From assembly GCF_004022565.1 (NCBI RefSeq), contig NZ_CP022987.1:1240001-1304000 (forward strand): a stretch of DNA of 64,000 bases. Direction: 5' to 3'. The stretch is from Pollutimonas thiosulfatoxidans. GTDB taxonomy: Bacteria > Pseudomonadota > Gammaproteobacteria > Burkholderiales > Burkholderiaceae_B. How positions within the stretch are numbered: the stretch's first letter is position 1; each line of letters begins with the position of its first letter. The notes beneath the pieces were generated by a model. It searched no databases. It was not told where the DNA came from and was given only the letters and a program-made list of their open reading frames with translations. The translations under genes and the position numbers were made by a program. Of the stretch, positions 44,561 to 53,954 are shown in pieces.

Positions 44561-46000
44561 TCAAGCATTATTCACCAACTGCTCCGACTCCTGCACTTGC
44601 GCCATCTTCGCCGCCACACATTGCTTAGCCGCGTCTCTTAACGCCGTACGGAGTCCTTCTTCGATGACGGGATGGTAGTAAGGCATCTGCAGCATCTGAT
44701 TGATGGTGAGCTTTTGCTGGATGGACCATGCCAGCAAATGGGCGATATGCTCCATTGCCGGCCCGGCCATTTCGGCGCCCAGCAAACGGCCGTTGGCCAA
44801 GTCGGCGTACACCCGCAGCTTGCCGCGATTTTTCAGGATCACGCGCGAGCGGCCCTGATTGGCGAAGTTGACCTCGCCGAATGCCACCCCCATTTTGGGC
44901 AGCTCCCGGAACCGCAAGCCCGCCTGGGCCAGTTGCGGGTCGGAGAAGACAACCGCCATGGGCGCGCGGCGCTTGCCGGGCTGGACGTCCGGGTAAGCGA
45001 CGGCGTTCTCGCCGGCGATGTGGCCGTCGTCGGCAGCCTCGTGCAGCAGAGGCAGCGTGCCGTTGACGTCCCCGGCAATGAATATGGGTAAAGCGCCCAG
45101 TTGCAAGGTGGAGGGGTCGAATTCGGGCATGCCCTTGTCGTCGCATTGCGCAGCCGTATTGTGCAGGTCTAGCGCCTGCACGTTGGGCCTACGCCCTGCT
45201 GCTACCAACAAATAGTCGTAACGCTCGACGGTTTCGGGTTGGCCCTCGACCTGTACGCGCACGATGACTTCCTCGCCCTCGCGGCGCGCTTCAAGTATTT
45301 GTGCATTCAATCGCAGATCGAGTTCGGTGTCGAAAGCGGCAAAGGCGCTGTCTCGCACTTCTGGATCGCTGATGCCACCGACGCTGCCGCTACGATTGAT
45401 GATCGCAACCTGCACCCCCAGCCGGGCCAGAGCCTGGCCGAGTTCAAGCCCGATCACGCCGGCACCAACCACTATAACGCGGCGGGGGAGATCGTCCCAT
45501 TCGAACACATCGTCGTTAATGACGACACGGTCGCCCAGCGACTGATATTCTTTCGGCACCACGGGCGAAGATCCCGTTGCAATAATCACCCTGGAGGCAT
45601 GAACCTCGGTGTGATCGTCGACGCGCAGTACGGTGTCGGAGACAAAACGCGCATTGCCGCGCAGTTTTTCCTGCTCGGGGATGTTGTCCACGCTGTCCAG
45701 CACGAAGCCAACAAAGCGATCGCGCTCACGCTTGACCCTATCCATGACTTCGCGGCCATCGATACGGACCTGGCCGTCAATATGCACACCGAACTCAGCG
45801 GCGTGGTGCGCCCCATGCGCCGCTTCGGCTGCTGCGATCAATAGCTTGGACGGCATGCAGCCCACCCGGGCGCAGGTTGTTCCGTAAGGGCCGCCCTCGA
45901 TAAGCACCGCAGCCTTGCCCGCCGTCTTGACCGCTCGGTAGGCCGACAGGCCCGCCGTACCGGCGCCGATAATGGCAACATCCGTCTTCAGTTGCTTCAT
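44561..46000 (-). CDS. Class I pyridine nucleotide-disulfide oxidoreductase (dihydrolipoyl dehydrogenase-like)
   Basis: A 479-residue FAD enzyme. The FAD motif is AIIGAGTAGLSAYRAV, the redox-active disulfide is CARVGC (Cys43, Cys48), the NAD site is VIVVGAGVIGLELGQAL, and FIAGDVNG marks the second FAD contact. The C-terminal YYHPVIEEGLRTAL supplies the His-Glu pair. It has no lipoyl domain, unlike the E3 at 29597-31441, and stands apart from any 2-oxoacid dehydrogenase. Its electron acceptor substrate is unclear: lipoyl groups, another disulfide or a quinone are possible. It is 12 bp after the nitroreductase gene, with which it is probably cotranscribed. Confidence 0.85.
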   Translation of the reverse strand: MKQLKTDVAIIGAGTAGLSAYRAVKTAGKAAVLIEGGPYGTTCARVGCMPSKLLIAAAEAAHGAHHAAEFGVHIDGQVRIDGREVMDRVKRERDRFVGFVLDSVDNIPEQEKLRGNARFVSDTVLRVDDHTEVHASRVIIATGSSPVVPKEYQSLGDRVVINDDVFEWDDLPRRVIVVGAGVIGLELGQALARLGVQVAIINRSGSVGGISDPEVRDSAFAAFDTELDLRLNAQILEARREGEEVIVRVQVEGQPETVERYDYLLVAAGRRPNVQALDLHNTAAQCDDKGMPEFDPSTLQLGALPIFIAGDVNGTLPLLHEAADDGHIAGENAVAYPDVQPGKRRAPMAVVFSDPQLAQAGLRFRELPKMGVAFGEVNFANQGRSRVILKNRGKLRVYADLANGRLLGAEMAGPAMEHIAHLLAWSIQQKLTINQMLQMPYYHPVIEEGLRTALRDAAKQCVAAKMAQVQESEQLVNNA

Positions 46001-46012
46001 GGCGAGACTCCT

Positions 46013-46588
46013 TCAGATGCCGTTCCACTCGGTAACGAACTGCTGATAGTCGGGCCGTGGCATGGGTGCGGGGGTGGCGATAGGCGTTCCGATCGACACA
46101 AAACCCATGAAACGGTAATCCAGCGCATCGAAGCCCAAGGCGTCGGCAACGTCGTCCAGATAAGTGCCCAGGCCCGTGCTCCAGTAAGCCGCATACCCAA
46201 GCATATGAGCAGCGTTCAAGATGTTGGTCACGGCAGCGCCGGTAGCCAGCATGCGCTCGTGCTCCGGAATTTTGGTGTTGGCGTGGTCCAGCCTGCACGC
46301 CAGGGCGATCAACAGCGGTACCTTGTCGAGCCAGCGTCGCGTACTGGCTTCTTTCTCGGGTGGGAAGGGCATGCCCGCTTCTTTTACTGCGGCGATCGAC
46401 AGATCGGTAAGGCGGCCAATGGCCTGTCCGCGTATCAAGGCAAAGCGCCAGGGCTGCAAGCGCCCGTGGTCCGGCGCCGACATGGCTGACTGGAGGATAC
46501 GCCCCAATTCGTCGTCGGATGGGCCCGGAGCTTGAACAAACTTTACGGATCGGCGTGACAACAGGAAATCAATAGGGGTATCTGACAT
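46013..46588 (-). CDS. Nitroreductase family protein (YdjA-like)
   Basis: A 191-residue FMN-dependent oxidoreductase. Seen: RRSVKFVQAPGPSDDELG at the start, SAPDHGRLQPWRFALI (FMN-binding), and AAVTNILNAAHMLGYAAYWSTG. The short length and the SAPDHGxLQPWRF motif fit the small YdjA type. It lies three bases after pdxJ. Physiological substrate unknown. Confidence 0.88.
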   Translation of the reverse strand: MSDTPIDFLLSRRSVKFVQAPGPSDDELGRILQSAMSAPDHGRLQPWRFALIRGQAIGRLTDLSIAAVKEAGMPFPPEKEASTRRWLDKVPLLIALACRLDHANTKIPEHERMLATGAAVTNILNAAHMLGYAAYWSTGLGTYLDDVADALGFDALDYRFMGFVSIGTPIATPAPMPRPDYQQFVTEWNGI

Positions 46589-46591
46589 TAT

Positions 46592-47311
46592 TCATCCTTT
46601 TCTGAGCAGGGCCTTCATGTCGCGTACGGCTTTCTCCCAGCCATCGAACACGGCCCGCGCCACAATGGCGTGCCCAATATTGAGTTCGGCAATGCCTGGC
46701 ATTGCCACGATGGCCTGCACATTATCGTAGTGCAGGCCGTGACCGGCATTCACGCGCAGCCCTTGCGACACGCCCGCTGCCACCCCCGTACGCAAGCGGA
46801 TCAGTTCCTGGTTGATAGCAGTTGAGTCGGCGGCATCGGAATATGCCCCGGTGTGCAGCTCGATAACGGTTGCCCCGGCGCGTGCGGCGGCGTCTATCTG
46901 GGCAGCATCGGGGTCGATGAAGAGCGACACGCGGATGCCCGCATCGTGCAGTTGGGCGACGGCCTGCTGGACAGACGAAAAATTGGACAGTACGTCCAGC
47001 CCGCCTTCGGTGGTGAGTTCGCTGCGCTTCTCGGGTACCAGGCAGACGTCCTCTGGGCGTACGCGACAGGCTATGGCCAGCATCTCGGGGGTGACCGCGC
47101 ATTCGAGATTCATGCGGGTGCGCAGTACGGCCTTTATGGCCGGTACGTCGGCGTCCTGGATGTGACGCCGGTCTTCGCGCAGGTGCAAGGTAATGACGTC
47201 GGCCCCGGCATCTTCAGCACGCCTTGCGGCTTCGACGGGATCGGGGTAGCTGGTGAAGCGCTGCTGGCGCAACGTGGCGACGTGATCAATATTAACGCCC
47301 AATTCAATCAT
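46592..47311 (-). CDS. pdxJ: Pyridoxine 5'-phosphate synthase
   Basis: PdxJ condenses 3-amino-2-oxopropyl phosphate with DXP to form pyridoxine phosphate (vitamin B6). The 239 residues begin MIELGVNIDHVATLRQQR and contain ITLHLREDRRHIQDADV, CLVPEKRSELTTEGGLDV, VIELHTGAYSD and the C-terminal ELNIGHAIVARAVFDGWEKAV (given here as ELNIGHAIVARAVF). Length is normal. It is the first gene of a leftward run with the nitroreductase and disulfide oxidoreductase genes. Confidence 0.97.
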   Translation of the reverse strand: MIELGVNIDHVATLRQQRFTSYPDPVEAARRAEDAGADVITLHLREDRRHIQDADVPAIKAVLRTRMNLECAVTPEMLAIACRVRPEDVCLVPEKRSELTTEGGLDVLSNFSSVQQAVAQLHDAGIRVSLFIDPDAAQIDAAARAGATVIELHTGAYSDAADSTAINQELIRLRTGVAAGVSQGLRVNAGHGLHYDNVQAIVAMPGIAELNIGHAIVARAVFDGWEKAVRDMKALLRKG

Positions 47312-47362
47312 TTATTGCCGCCCCTTACGCTGCTGGTGAATGCCACCTCCTATTATTACCTT

Positions 47363-48895
47363 TTATTCCGTTACTGTCCCCGCAGCGCTTCCGGGCACCT
47401 GCCCCGCGGCCGCATTGCTGTCGGCAACCGGCAGCCCGGTAGCGGAATCTTCCAGCCATCCGCCACCCAGCGCCTTATAGAGTTCTACCCGATTCATCAG
47501 CGATTCCATGCCGGTTTGCAGGAAGGCGCGTTGCGCGGTGTACAGGTTGACCTCGGCATTCTGCACCTGCAGGAAACTGTCGATGCCGGTCTCGTAGCGC
47601 AACTGAGCCAGGCGCAGGGTTTCGGCGGCTGAAGCTTCCAGGTCGCGCAAGGCATCGAGTTCGCCGGAATAAGTGGCTTCTCCGGCCAGGGCGTCGGCCA
47701 CCTCGCGGAAGGCAGTCTGGACGGTCTTCTCGTATTCCGCCACGGCAATGTTCTTGCGCGCTTCGGCGACATCAAGATTGCTGCGTATGCCACCACCCGT
47801 GAAAATCGGTACCTGCAACTGAGGCGAGAATTGCCAGTAACGCTGGCCAGAGCCGAACAGGCCGCCCAATTGCGGACTGGCAAAACCCAACAAGCCGGTA
47901 ATGGAAATATTCGGAAAGAACGCCGCCCGCGCCGCCCCGATGTTGGCATTGGACGCCAGCAAGGCGTTCTCGGCGCCTATGATGTCGGGACGCCGCTCTA
48001 GCAGGTCGGATGGCAGGCCTACCGGTATGGCGGCCAGTATCTGATCACGCCCGAAGACCGCGGGCTGGGGTAGATCGGCTGGGGCTTCCGCGCCCAGCAG
48101 CAACTGCATGGCGTTCTTGGCCTGGGCCTGAACCCGGATAATGGCGGCGCGGTCGGCGCGCACGGTGTCCAGTTGGCTCTTGGCTTGAGCCAGATCCAGC
48201 GACGAAGCCACGCCCACATCAAAGCGTGCCTTGACCAGGTCGTAGGTATTCTGGCGAGAGAGCAGCGTGCTTTCCATCAGGCCGTCCAGCTGCTGGGCAG
48301 TACGCAGGCGGAAATAAGCCTCGGCCACCAGGGACACCAAATTGATATGTACGGTACGCCGTGCCTGAGCCGTTGCCAGATACTGCTGGAAAGCAGCCTC
48401 GCTAAGGTTTCTCACACGCCCGAAAAAGTCCAGCTCGAAGGCCGTCATGCCCAGCCCGGCCTGATAAAAGCGGCTGACACTGGGCGCGTCCGGCGACATG
48501 CGCATGTTCTCGGGATTGCGAGTCATCTGGGCGTTGACGCCTGCGCCTATCGTGGGATAGCGATCGCTATCGGCCACCCCGTACATCGCGCGCGCCTCTT
48601 CGACCCTTTGTACAGCAATGCGCATATCGCGATTATTGGCCAAGGCAATGCGGATCAGGGCTTGCAGTTGCGGATCCCGGAAGAATTCGCTCCAGCCCAG
48701 GTCCGAACTGGCGGCGACATCAGGCGCAACCGCGCTGGCGCTATTGGCACCCGTATTCTGTACGGCGTTCTGGTCCGGGTATTGTGCAGGCACCGGCGCA
48801 TCGGGCCGCTCATACTTGGGCGCCAACGAGCACCCTGCCAGCGCCAGTGATATCAGGACCGGCAATGCCGACCGGCGAAACAAGCTTGAACTCAT
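47363..48895 (-). CDS. RND efflux outer-membrane channel lipoprotein (NodT/OprM family)
   Basis: A TolC-like channel of 510 residues, exported as a lipoprotein (lipobox LALAGC, Cys22, then SLAPKYERPDAPVP). The two outer-membrane efflux repeats are visible: IALANNRDMRIAVQRVEEAR with FELDFFGRVRNLSEAAFQQ, and LLERRPDIIGAENALLASNANIGAAR (shorter: LLERRPDIIGAEN) with YETGIDSFLQVQNAEVNLY. The start overlaps the pump stop by 4 nt. It is the last of three efflux genes. Confidence 0.95.
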   Translation of the reverse strand: MSSSLFRRSALPVLISLALAGCSLAPKYERPDAPVPAQYPDQNAVQNTGANSASAVAPDVAASSDLGWSEFFRDPQLQALIRIALANNRDMRIAVQRVEEARAMYGVADSDRYPTIGAGVNAQMTRNPENMRMSPDAPSVSRFYQAGLGMTAFELDFFGRVRNLSEAAFQQYLATAQARRTVHINLVSLVAEAYFRLRTAQQLDGLMESTLLSRQNTYDLVKARFDVGVASSLDLAQAKSQLDTVRADRAAIIRVQAQAKNAMQLLLGAEAPADLPQPAVFGRDQILAAIPVGLPSDLLERRPDIIGAENALLASNANIGAARAAFFPNISITGLLGFASPQLGGLFGSGQRYWQFSPQLQVPIFTGGGIRSNLDVAEARKNIAVAEYEKTVQTAFREVADALAGEATYSGELDALRDLEASAAETLRLAQLRYETGIDSFLQVQNAEVNLYTAQRAFLQTGMESLMNRVELYKALGGGWLEDSATGLPVADSNAAAGQVPGSAAGTVTE

Positions 48896-51800
48896 GCTGA
48901 GCCCCCATTGTTGTCAGCTCTGTGCTGCGCTGTGGCCGCCGCGTTGGGTTCGGTGTCATGGGCCGTCGTGGCCTCTGCGCCGAGCAGCCGGGGCCGGGTC
49001 TTGAACAGACTTAGCACCACCACAAAGAAGGTGGGCACGAACAGCACCGCAAGCGGCGTGGCCGCCAACATGCCACCCAGCACGCCCAGACCCACTGCGT
49101 TCTGGCTGGCGGCACCTGCGCCACTGGCCAATGCAAGCGGCAACACGCCCAAAATGAAGGCGAACGACGTCATCAAAATCGGACGGAAGCGCAAGCGTGC
49201 TGCCTCGATGGTAGCAGCCTGAATCGTGCCGCCGCGCGCATAGGCGTCCTTCGCGAACTCGACAATAAGAATGGCGTTCTTGGCCGACAGGCCAATAACC
49301 GTCACCATACCCACGACGAAATAGACGTCGCTGGACATGCCTTTGAGCGTGATCATGGCCACCGCCCCCAGCATGCCCAAAGGCACCGCCAACATCACCG
49401 ACAGTGGTATGGCCCAGCTTTCATACAAGGCGGCCAGCACCATGAAGATCACCAAAACCGCCAGGCCCATCAGTACGCCCGTCTGGCCGCCGGCCTCGAT
49501 CTCCTGATAAGAAAGACCGGTCCACTCGTAACCAAAGCCCGGAGGCAGCTCTCCGACCAGCCTCTCCATCTCGGCCATGGCATCGCCAGTCGAATACCCG
49601 GCCCCTGCTCCACCGCCGATACGAATCGATTCGTAGCTGTTGTAGCGCACGACCTGCACCGGTCCTTCCGTCCATGACAGGTTCACGAACGAAGACAGGG
49701 GCACCATCTCGCCCTGACCATTCAAGGCGTTCAGCTTGAGAATATCGTCCGGATTCATGCGGTGGGTTTGGTCGGCCTGAACCCATACATTCTGTACCCA
49801 GCCCTGGTTGGTGAACTTGCCCACGTAAGCCGAGCCCAGCGCGGTGGAAACCAATTGAGCCGCCTCGGCGAAATCGACGCCGAGCGCCGCGGCCTTGTCG
49901 CGGTCTATTTCCACCTGCAATTGCGAACCAGGCCCCAATCCGGTAACCCGCGTCTGCGATAGCACAGGGCTTTGCGATGCCAGTTGCAGCAACTGCTGCG
50001 ATGCGGCCATCAGCGCGTCATGTCCGAGGCCACCACGGTCTTCCAGCCTCAGGTCAAAGCCGGAGGCATTGCCCAAAGAGGAAATGGCAGGCGGCACTAT
50101 GGAGAAGACCATGGCGTCGGGCAAGCCAAACAGCAGATTCTGCATGGCCTTGCCGGAGATCGCCTGGGCCGAGTCTTCGGGACCCTTGCGCAGCGAAAAG
50201 TCCTTGAGCGGCACAAAGGCAATAGCCGAATTGAGGCCGTTGCCGTTAAAGCTGAAGCCCTGTACGGTAATGATGTTCTCGACCTGGGGTTGTTGCTTGA
50301 AATAAGCTTCGACCTGCTCGATGATTTCTATCGTGCGGTTTGCGGTCGCCCCGCCCGGCAGCTCGATATTGGCAATCACGTAGCCTTGGTCTTCCTCTGG
50401 AAGAAAGGCGGTGGGCAAGCGCGTGTACATCCAGCCCATGGCAAGCACCAATACCAGATACACCAGCATCATGCGGCCGCCCCGCTTCAAGCTGCGGGCC
50501 ACCCACCCTTCGTAACCGCGTGTCGTGCGATCAAAGGAACGATTGAACCAGCCGAAAAACCCGCGCTTGGTGGCGTGGTGCCCCTTGGGGATGGGCTTGA
50601 GGATGGTTGCGCACAAGGCCGGGGTGAAAGTCAGGGCCAGAAAAGCCGAGAACGCAATGGACACCGACATGGCAATCGAAAACTGCCGGTAGATGACGCC
50701 CACCGAGCCGGACATGAAGGCTAGCGGAAGGAATACCGTGGTCAACACCAGCGTGATGCCAACAATGGCCCCGCTGATCTGCGGCATGGCCTTCCTGGTT
50801 GCCTCTTTAGGGGACAAGCCCTCTTCGACCATGATGCGTTCGACGTTCTCGATGACCACAATGGCATCGTCGACCAATATCCCGATGGCAAGCACCATGG
50901 CAAACATGGTCAGGACGTTGATCGAGAACCCGAATGCCGCCATGACCGCAAAAGCACCCAGGATAGCCACCGGCACGACAAGCGCCGGTATCAGCGTGTA
51001 GCGCACGTTCTGCAAGAAAACGAACATGACCACGAACACCAGCACCATGGCTTCGAGCAACGTATGCACAACTTGCTCGATGGACACCTCGACATAAGGC
51101 GAGGTGTCGTAGGGTACGGCGTAAGAGATGTTGTCTGGGAAGTAAGCCGCCAGCTCGTCCATCTTGGCCTTTACACCCTTGGCGGTCGACAGCGCATTGG
51201 CTTCAGGCGACAGGGAAATGGCAAAGGCTGCGGTCGGCGTGCCATTCAGGCGGGCGCCAAATTGGTAGTTGTCTGCGCCGACTTCGATTCTGGCCACATC
51301 ACCCAGGCGGACCGATGACCCGTCCTGGTTTGAGCGCAGCACAATGTTCTCGAACTCTTCCACCGTGGACAACTGCCCATTGACGACGATGGGCGCCGCC
51401 ACGCGTTGCCCGTCGGGATTGGGCGGCGAGCCCAGGATGCCCGCAGAGATCAGGACGTTCTGGCGGCTGATGGCGTCATTGATTTGCGCCATGCTCAGAT
51501 TCAAGCCCGTAAGTTTGTCCGGATCCACCCACACGCGCATCGCGCGGCCCGAGGCAAATAACTGGAACTTGCCGACGCCGGGAACTCGCGACACGGGATT
51601 CTGAATATTGCGGGTAATGTAGTCCGCCAGGGCGGTCTCGCTAAGCGCGCCATCCTTGGATGAAACGGTTACCACCATCAGGAAACCGGTATTCGTCTGC
51701 GACACCTTCAGACCTTGCTGCGCCACGGCGGCAGGCAGCTTGGCGGTAATGTTGGACACGCGATTCTGGACATCCACCTGCGCCATGTCCGGGTCGGTAC

Positions 51801-52089
51801 CCGCCGCGAAGGTAACGGTGATCTCCGCCTGACCATAAGAGTCACTGACTGACTCGTAATACAAGAGCCCCTTGGCGCCGTTAAGCTCATTCTCGATGAC
51901 ACTGGCCACCGAGCTGGCCACGTCCTCGGCCGACGCGCCAGGATAGGTGGCATTGATGGTGATGGCAGGCGGGGCAACATCCGGGTACTGCGACACGGGC
52001 ATGTTCGGGATGGCCAGCAAGCCCGCCAGCGTAATTGCCAGAGCAACCACCCAGGCAAAAATAGGACGTTCAATAAAAAACTGCGGCAT
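48892..52089 (-). CDS. RND multidrug efflux pump, inner-membrane transporter (AcrB/MexB family)
   Basis: A proton-driven exporter of 1065 residues. It begins MPQFFIERPIFAWVVALAIT, then has the two large periplasmic loops. Transmembrane helix 4 carries the proton-relay Asp pair in GILVDDAIVVIENVERI, and helix 10 has the Lys in IGLSAKNAILIVEFAKDA. GSAYVGKFTNQGWVQNVWV and the length place it in the hydrophobe/amphiphile (HAE1) class. It is separated from the adaptor gene by 65 bp that include a 6-bp hairpin (52118-52139). Probable substrates are amphiphilic drugs, but this cannot be read from sequence. Confidence 0.97.
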   Translation of the reverse strand: MPQFFIERPIFAWVVALAITLAGLLAIPNMPVSQYPDVAPPAITINATYPGASAEDVASSVASVIENELNGAKGLLYYESVSDSYGQAEITVTFAAGTDPDMAQVDVQNRVSNITAKLPAAVAQQGLKVSQTNTGFLMVVTVSSKDGALSETALADYITRNIQNPVSRVPGVGKFQLFASGRAMRVWVDPDKLTGLNLSMAQINDAISRQNVLISAGILGSPPNPDGQRVAAPIVVNGQLSTVEEFENIVLRSNQDGSSVRLGDVARIEVGADNYQFGARLNGTPTAAFAISLSPEANALSTAKGVKAKMDELAAYFPDNISYAVPYDTSPYVEVSIEQVVHTLLEAMVLVFVVMFVFLQNVRYTLIPALVVPVAILGAFAVMAAFGFSINVLTMFAMVLAIGILVDDAIVVIENVERIMVEEGLSPKEATRKAMPQISGAIVGITLVLTTVFLPLAFMSGSVGVIYRQFSIAMSVSIAFSAFLALTFTPALCATILKPIPKGHHATKRGFFGWFNRSFDRTTRGYEGWVARSLKRGGRMMLVYLVLVLAMGWMYTRLPTAFLPEEDQGYVIANIELPGGATANRTIEIIEQVEAYFKQQPQVENIITVQGFSFNGNGLNSAIAFVPLKDFSLRKGPEDSAQAISGKAMQNLLFGLPDAMVFSIVPPAISSLGNASGFDLRLEDRGGLGHDALMAASQQLLQLASQSPVLSQTRVTGLGPGSQLQVEIDRDKAAALGVDFAEAAQLVSTALGSAYVGKFTNQGWVQNVWVQADQTHRMNPDDILKLNALNGQGEMVPLSSFVNLSWTEGPVQVVRYNSYESIRIGGGAGAGYSTGDAMAEMERLVGELPPGFGYEWTGLSYQEIEAGGQTGVLMGLAVLVIFMVLAALYESWAIPLSVMLAVPLGMLGAVAMITLKGMSSDVYFVVGMVTVIGLSAKNAILIVEFAKDAYARGGTIQAATIEAARLRFRPILMTSFAFILGVLPLALASGAGAASQNAVGLGVLGGMLAATPLAVLFVPTFFVVVLSLFKTRPRLLGAEATTAHDTEPNAAATAQHRADNNGGSA

Positions 52090-52154
52090 GTGTGCTCACT
52101 TTATGTGCATGGAGTCCGCGGATCGCCCAAGGCATCCGCGCCGTCGCGGCATGA

Positions 52155-53375
52155 TCAGCCCTTCGGTGTAGCTTCCGGTTCGGGTTGAGCGCCAGCCGGT
52201 CCGCCGGGCTGGCTGCCGGGCTTGGCTCCTGCCTGCTTCCAGGGGATGGGCTGCACCGCCGCCCCCGGCCTGATCTTCTGGAAGCCCTCGACAACAACGA
52301 CGTCGCCAGGATTCAAGCCCTTGTAGACCAGGAAGCTGCCTTTGATCTGCGGGCCGACTGACACCGCCACGGGTTGCACTTTGCCCTCCCGGACGACATA
52401 GACGCTATTGAGTCCATCGGAAGTGCGCTGGATGGCCTGCTGCGGCACCAGCAAAGCTTTTTCGTCCATGCCCTGCTGCAAGCGCACGCGGACATACATG
52501 CCCGGGAGCAGGATTTGATCCGGATTCTCGAACTCGGCACGCAAGGAGACCTGGCCGGTGCCGGGGTCAACGCTGACACCCGAGAACAGCAGTTTCCCGG
52601 GATGCTCGTACTCGGCACCGTCTTCCAGCAGCACGTACGCCAAGGCGTCGCCTTCTGCCGAGCGCGTCAGTACACCCTCGGCCATCGCACGGCGCAACTG
52701 CGCCAACTGATTGACTGACCTGGGGATATCGACATACACGCGGTCCAACTGCTGGACGGTCGCCATCTGCGTCGCCGAAGCGGCGCTGACCAATGCGCCC
52801 TCGGTGACCATGGACCTTCCAATGCGTCCGTCTATGGGAGACTCTACCCTGGTGTATCCGAGATTGATGTTGGCCGATTGCAACGCTGCCTTGGCCGCTG
52901 CCACTGCCGCCTCGGCCTGGCCCGCCTGAGCGACGGCGTTGTCATACTCTTGGCGACTGACGGCATTGGCCTTGATCAGCTTGGCATACCGATCTGCAAA
53001 CAAGCGGGCGCTGCGTATGTCGGCTTCGGCATTTTTCAGTTGCGCCGCAGCCTGGTCGCGTTGAGCGATATAAGGTGCCGGATCGATGGTGAACAGTAGT
53101 TGGCCGCTCTTGACGTCGCTGCCCTGTTCAAAATTGATCTCCTGGACGATGCCATTCACGCGCGCACGGATCTCGGCTTCCTTGATGGCCTCGACCCGGC
53201 CGGGGAGTTCCACAAATACTTCAGTAGGCGTGGGTTCGACAGTCACTACGCTGACGGGAACCTTCATTTCGCCGCCAGCCTGTTGCGGCTTTTCGCCGCA
53301 GGCGGCAAGCATGACTAGCGAAGATAGAAGTAGAACTCGGACTTGCTGCCGGGCCGGCAGACGAAGGATCGACAT
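52155..53375 (-). CDS. RND efflux periplasmic adaptor lipoprotein (AcrA/MexA family)
   Basis: The membrane-fusion subunit linking pump and channel. The 406 residues have a lipobox LVMLAACGEK (Cys26), a lipoyl-like/beta-barrel N part (VELPGRVEAIKEAEIRARVNG in parts: LPGRVEAIKEAEIRARV), a coiled-coil hairpin (QAEAAVAAAKAALQSANINLGYTRV in parts: AAVAAAKAALQSANINL), and the VESPIDGRIG segment. Start at 53375 has GGAG seven bases upstream; the longer frame to 53492 has none. The C terminus is Gly/Pro/Ala-rich. It is the first gene of the efflux operon; no repressor gene is adjacent. Confidence 0.95.
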   Translation of the reverse strand: MSILRLPARQQVRVLLLSSLVMLAACGEKPQQAGGEMKVPVSVVTVEPTPTEVFVELPGRVEAIKEAEIRARVNGIVQEINFEQGSDVKSGQLLFTIDPAPYIAQRDQAAAQLKNAEADIRSARLFADRYAKLIKANAVSRQEYDNAVAQAGQAEAAVAAAKAALQSANINLGYTRVESPIDGRIGRSMVTEGALVSAASATQMATVQQLDRVYVDIPRSVNQLAQLRRAMAEGVLTRSAEGDALAYVLLEDGAEYEHPGKLLFSGVSVDPGTGQVSLRAEFENPDQILLPGMYVRVRLQQGMDEKALLVPQQAIQRTSDGLNSVYVVREGKVQPVAVSVGPQIKGSFLVYKGLNPGDVVVVEGFQKIRPGAAVQPIPWKQAGAKPGSQPGGPAGAQPEPEATPKG

Positions 53376-53558
53376 CAATAAGCTCCCGTGCAGCACAACG
53401 CCCTCATGGGGCCACGCCGCATCCATTCTGATTTTTAGTAAAGCGTGAGTATAAAGGGAAATTGTTGCAAGCCATAGATTTCGCGGCGGCATATCAATTG
53501 CTTCGCACTTTCCCGACCCGTTATAGCGGGGCTTCTTCAGATCACACAGGAGTGCTTC

Positions 53559-53876
53559 ATGATCAGAAACAAACTATCGCGTGCCGTCGTCATGGGTGCT
53601 GCCGTGCTGGCGCTTGGCGCTTGTGCCGGTGACCCAACGCCGCGGGACACAGCGCAATACACCGAAGATGCCAGTATCAATACCAACGTGCAGGCTGCAG
53701 TGGTGGGTGTGCCCGGGGTTCATGCCAACAATATCCAGGTCACCACCTACGAAGGTGTCGTTACCTTACGCGGGACGGTGGACAACAAGCTGGCAGCGCA
53801 AAACGCCATCCAGGCCGCGCGGCAGGTGGCTGGAGTCAAGAAGGTCAATTTCGATCTGCAGTTGGCGCAGCGCTAG
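53559..53876 (+). CDS. BON-domain lipoprotein
   Basis: A 105-residue protein with a lipoprotein signal (lipobox ALGACAG, Cys22) followed by one BON domain (SINTNVQAAVVGVPGVHANNIQ, VTTYEGVVTLRGTVDNK in two blocks). BON domains bind phospholipid and are found in OsmY, BamE-region and division-related proteins. GGAG lies seven bases before the ATG. It is divergent from the efflux operon. A weak promoter (TTGCTT 53498, TATAGC 53522) may drive it. A hairpin follows at 53897-53933. Confidence 0.88.
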   Translation: MIRNKLSRAVVMGAAVLALGACAGDPTPRDTAQYTEDASINTNVQAAVVGVPGVHANNIQVTTYEGVVTLRGTVDNKLAAQNAIQAARQVAGVKKVNFDLQLAQR

Positions 53877-53896
53877 CCGCCGCGCGCTCGCCAATA

Positions 53897-53933
53897 CACA
53901 CAACGGCCCGGTTGGTCACCGGGCCGTTGTGTG
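53897..53933. terminator. Hairpin between the convergent BON and glycine-zipper genes
   Basis: CACACAACGGCCCGGT (53897-53912) pairs over all 16 positions with 53918-53933 around a TGGTC loop. It lies between two convergent stops and very likely separates the transcripts, though neither strand has a long U-run. Confidence 0.65.
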
Positions 53934-53954
53934 GCTTGCAGTGCCGTCGCAAGC

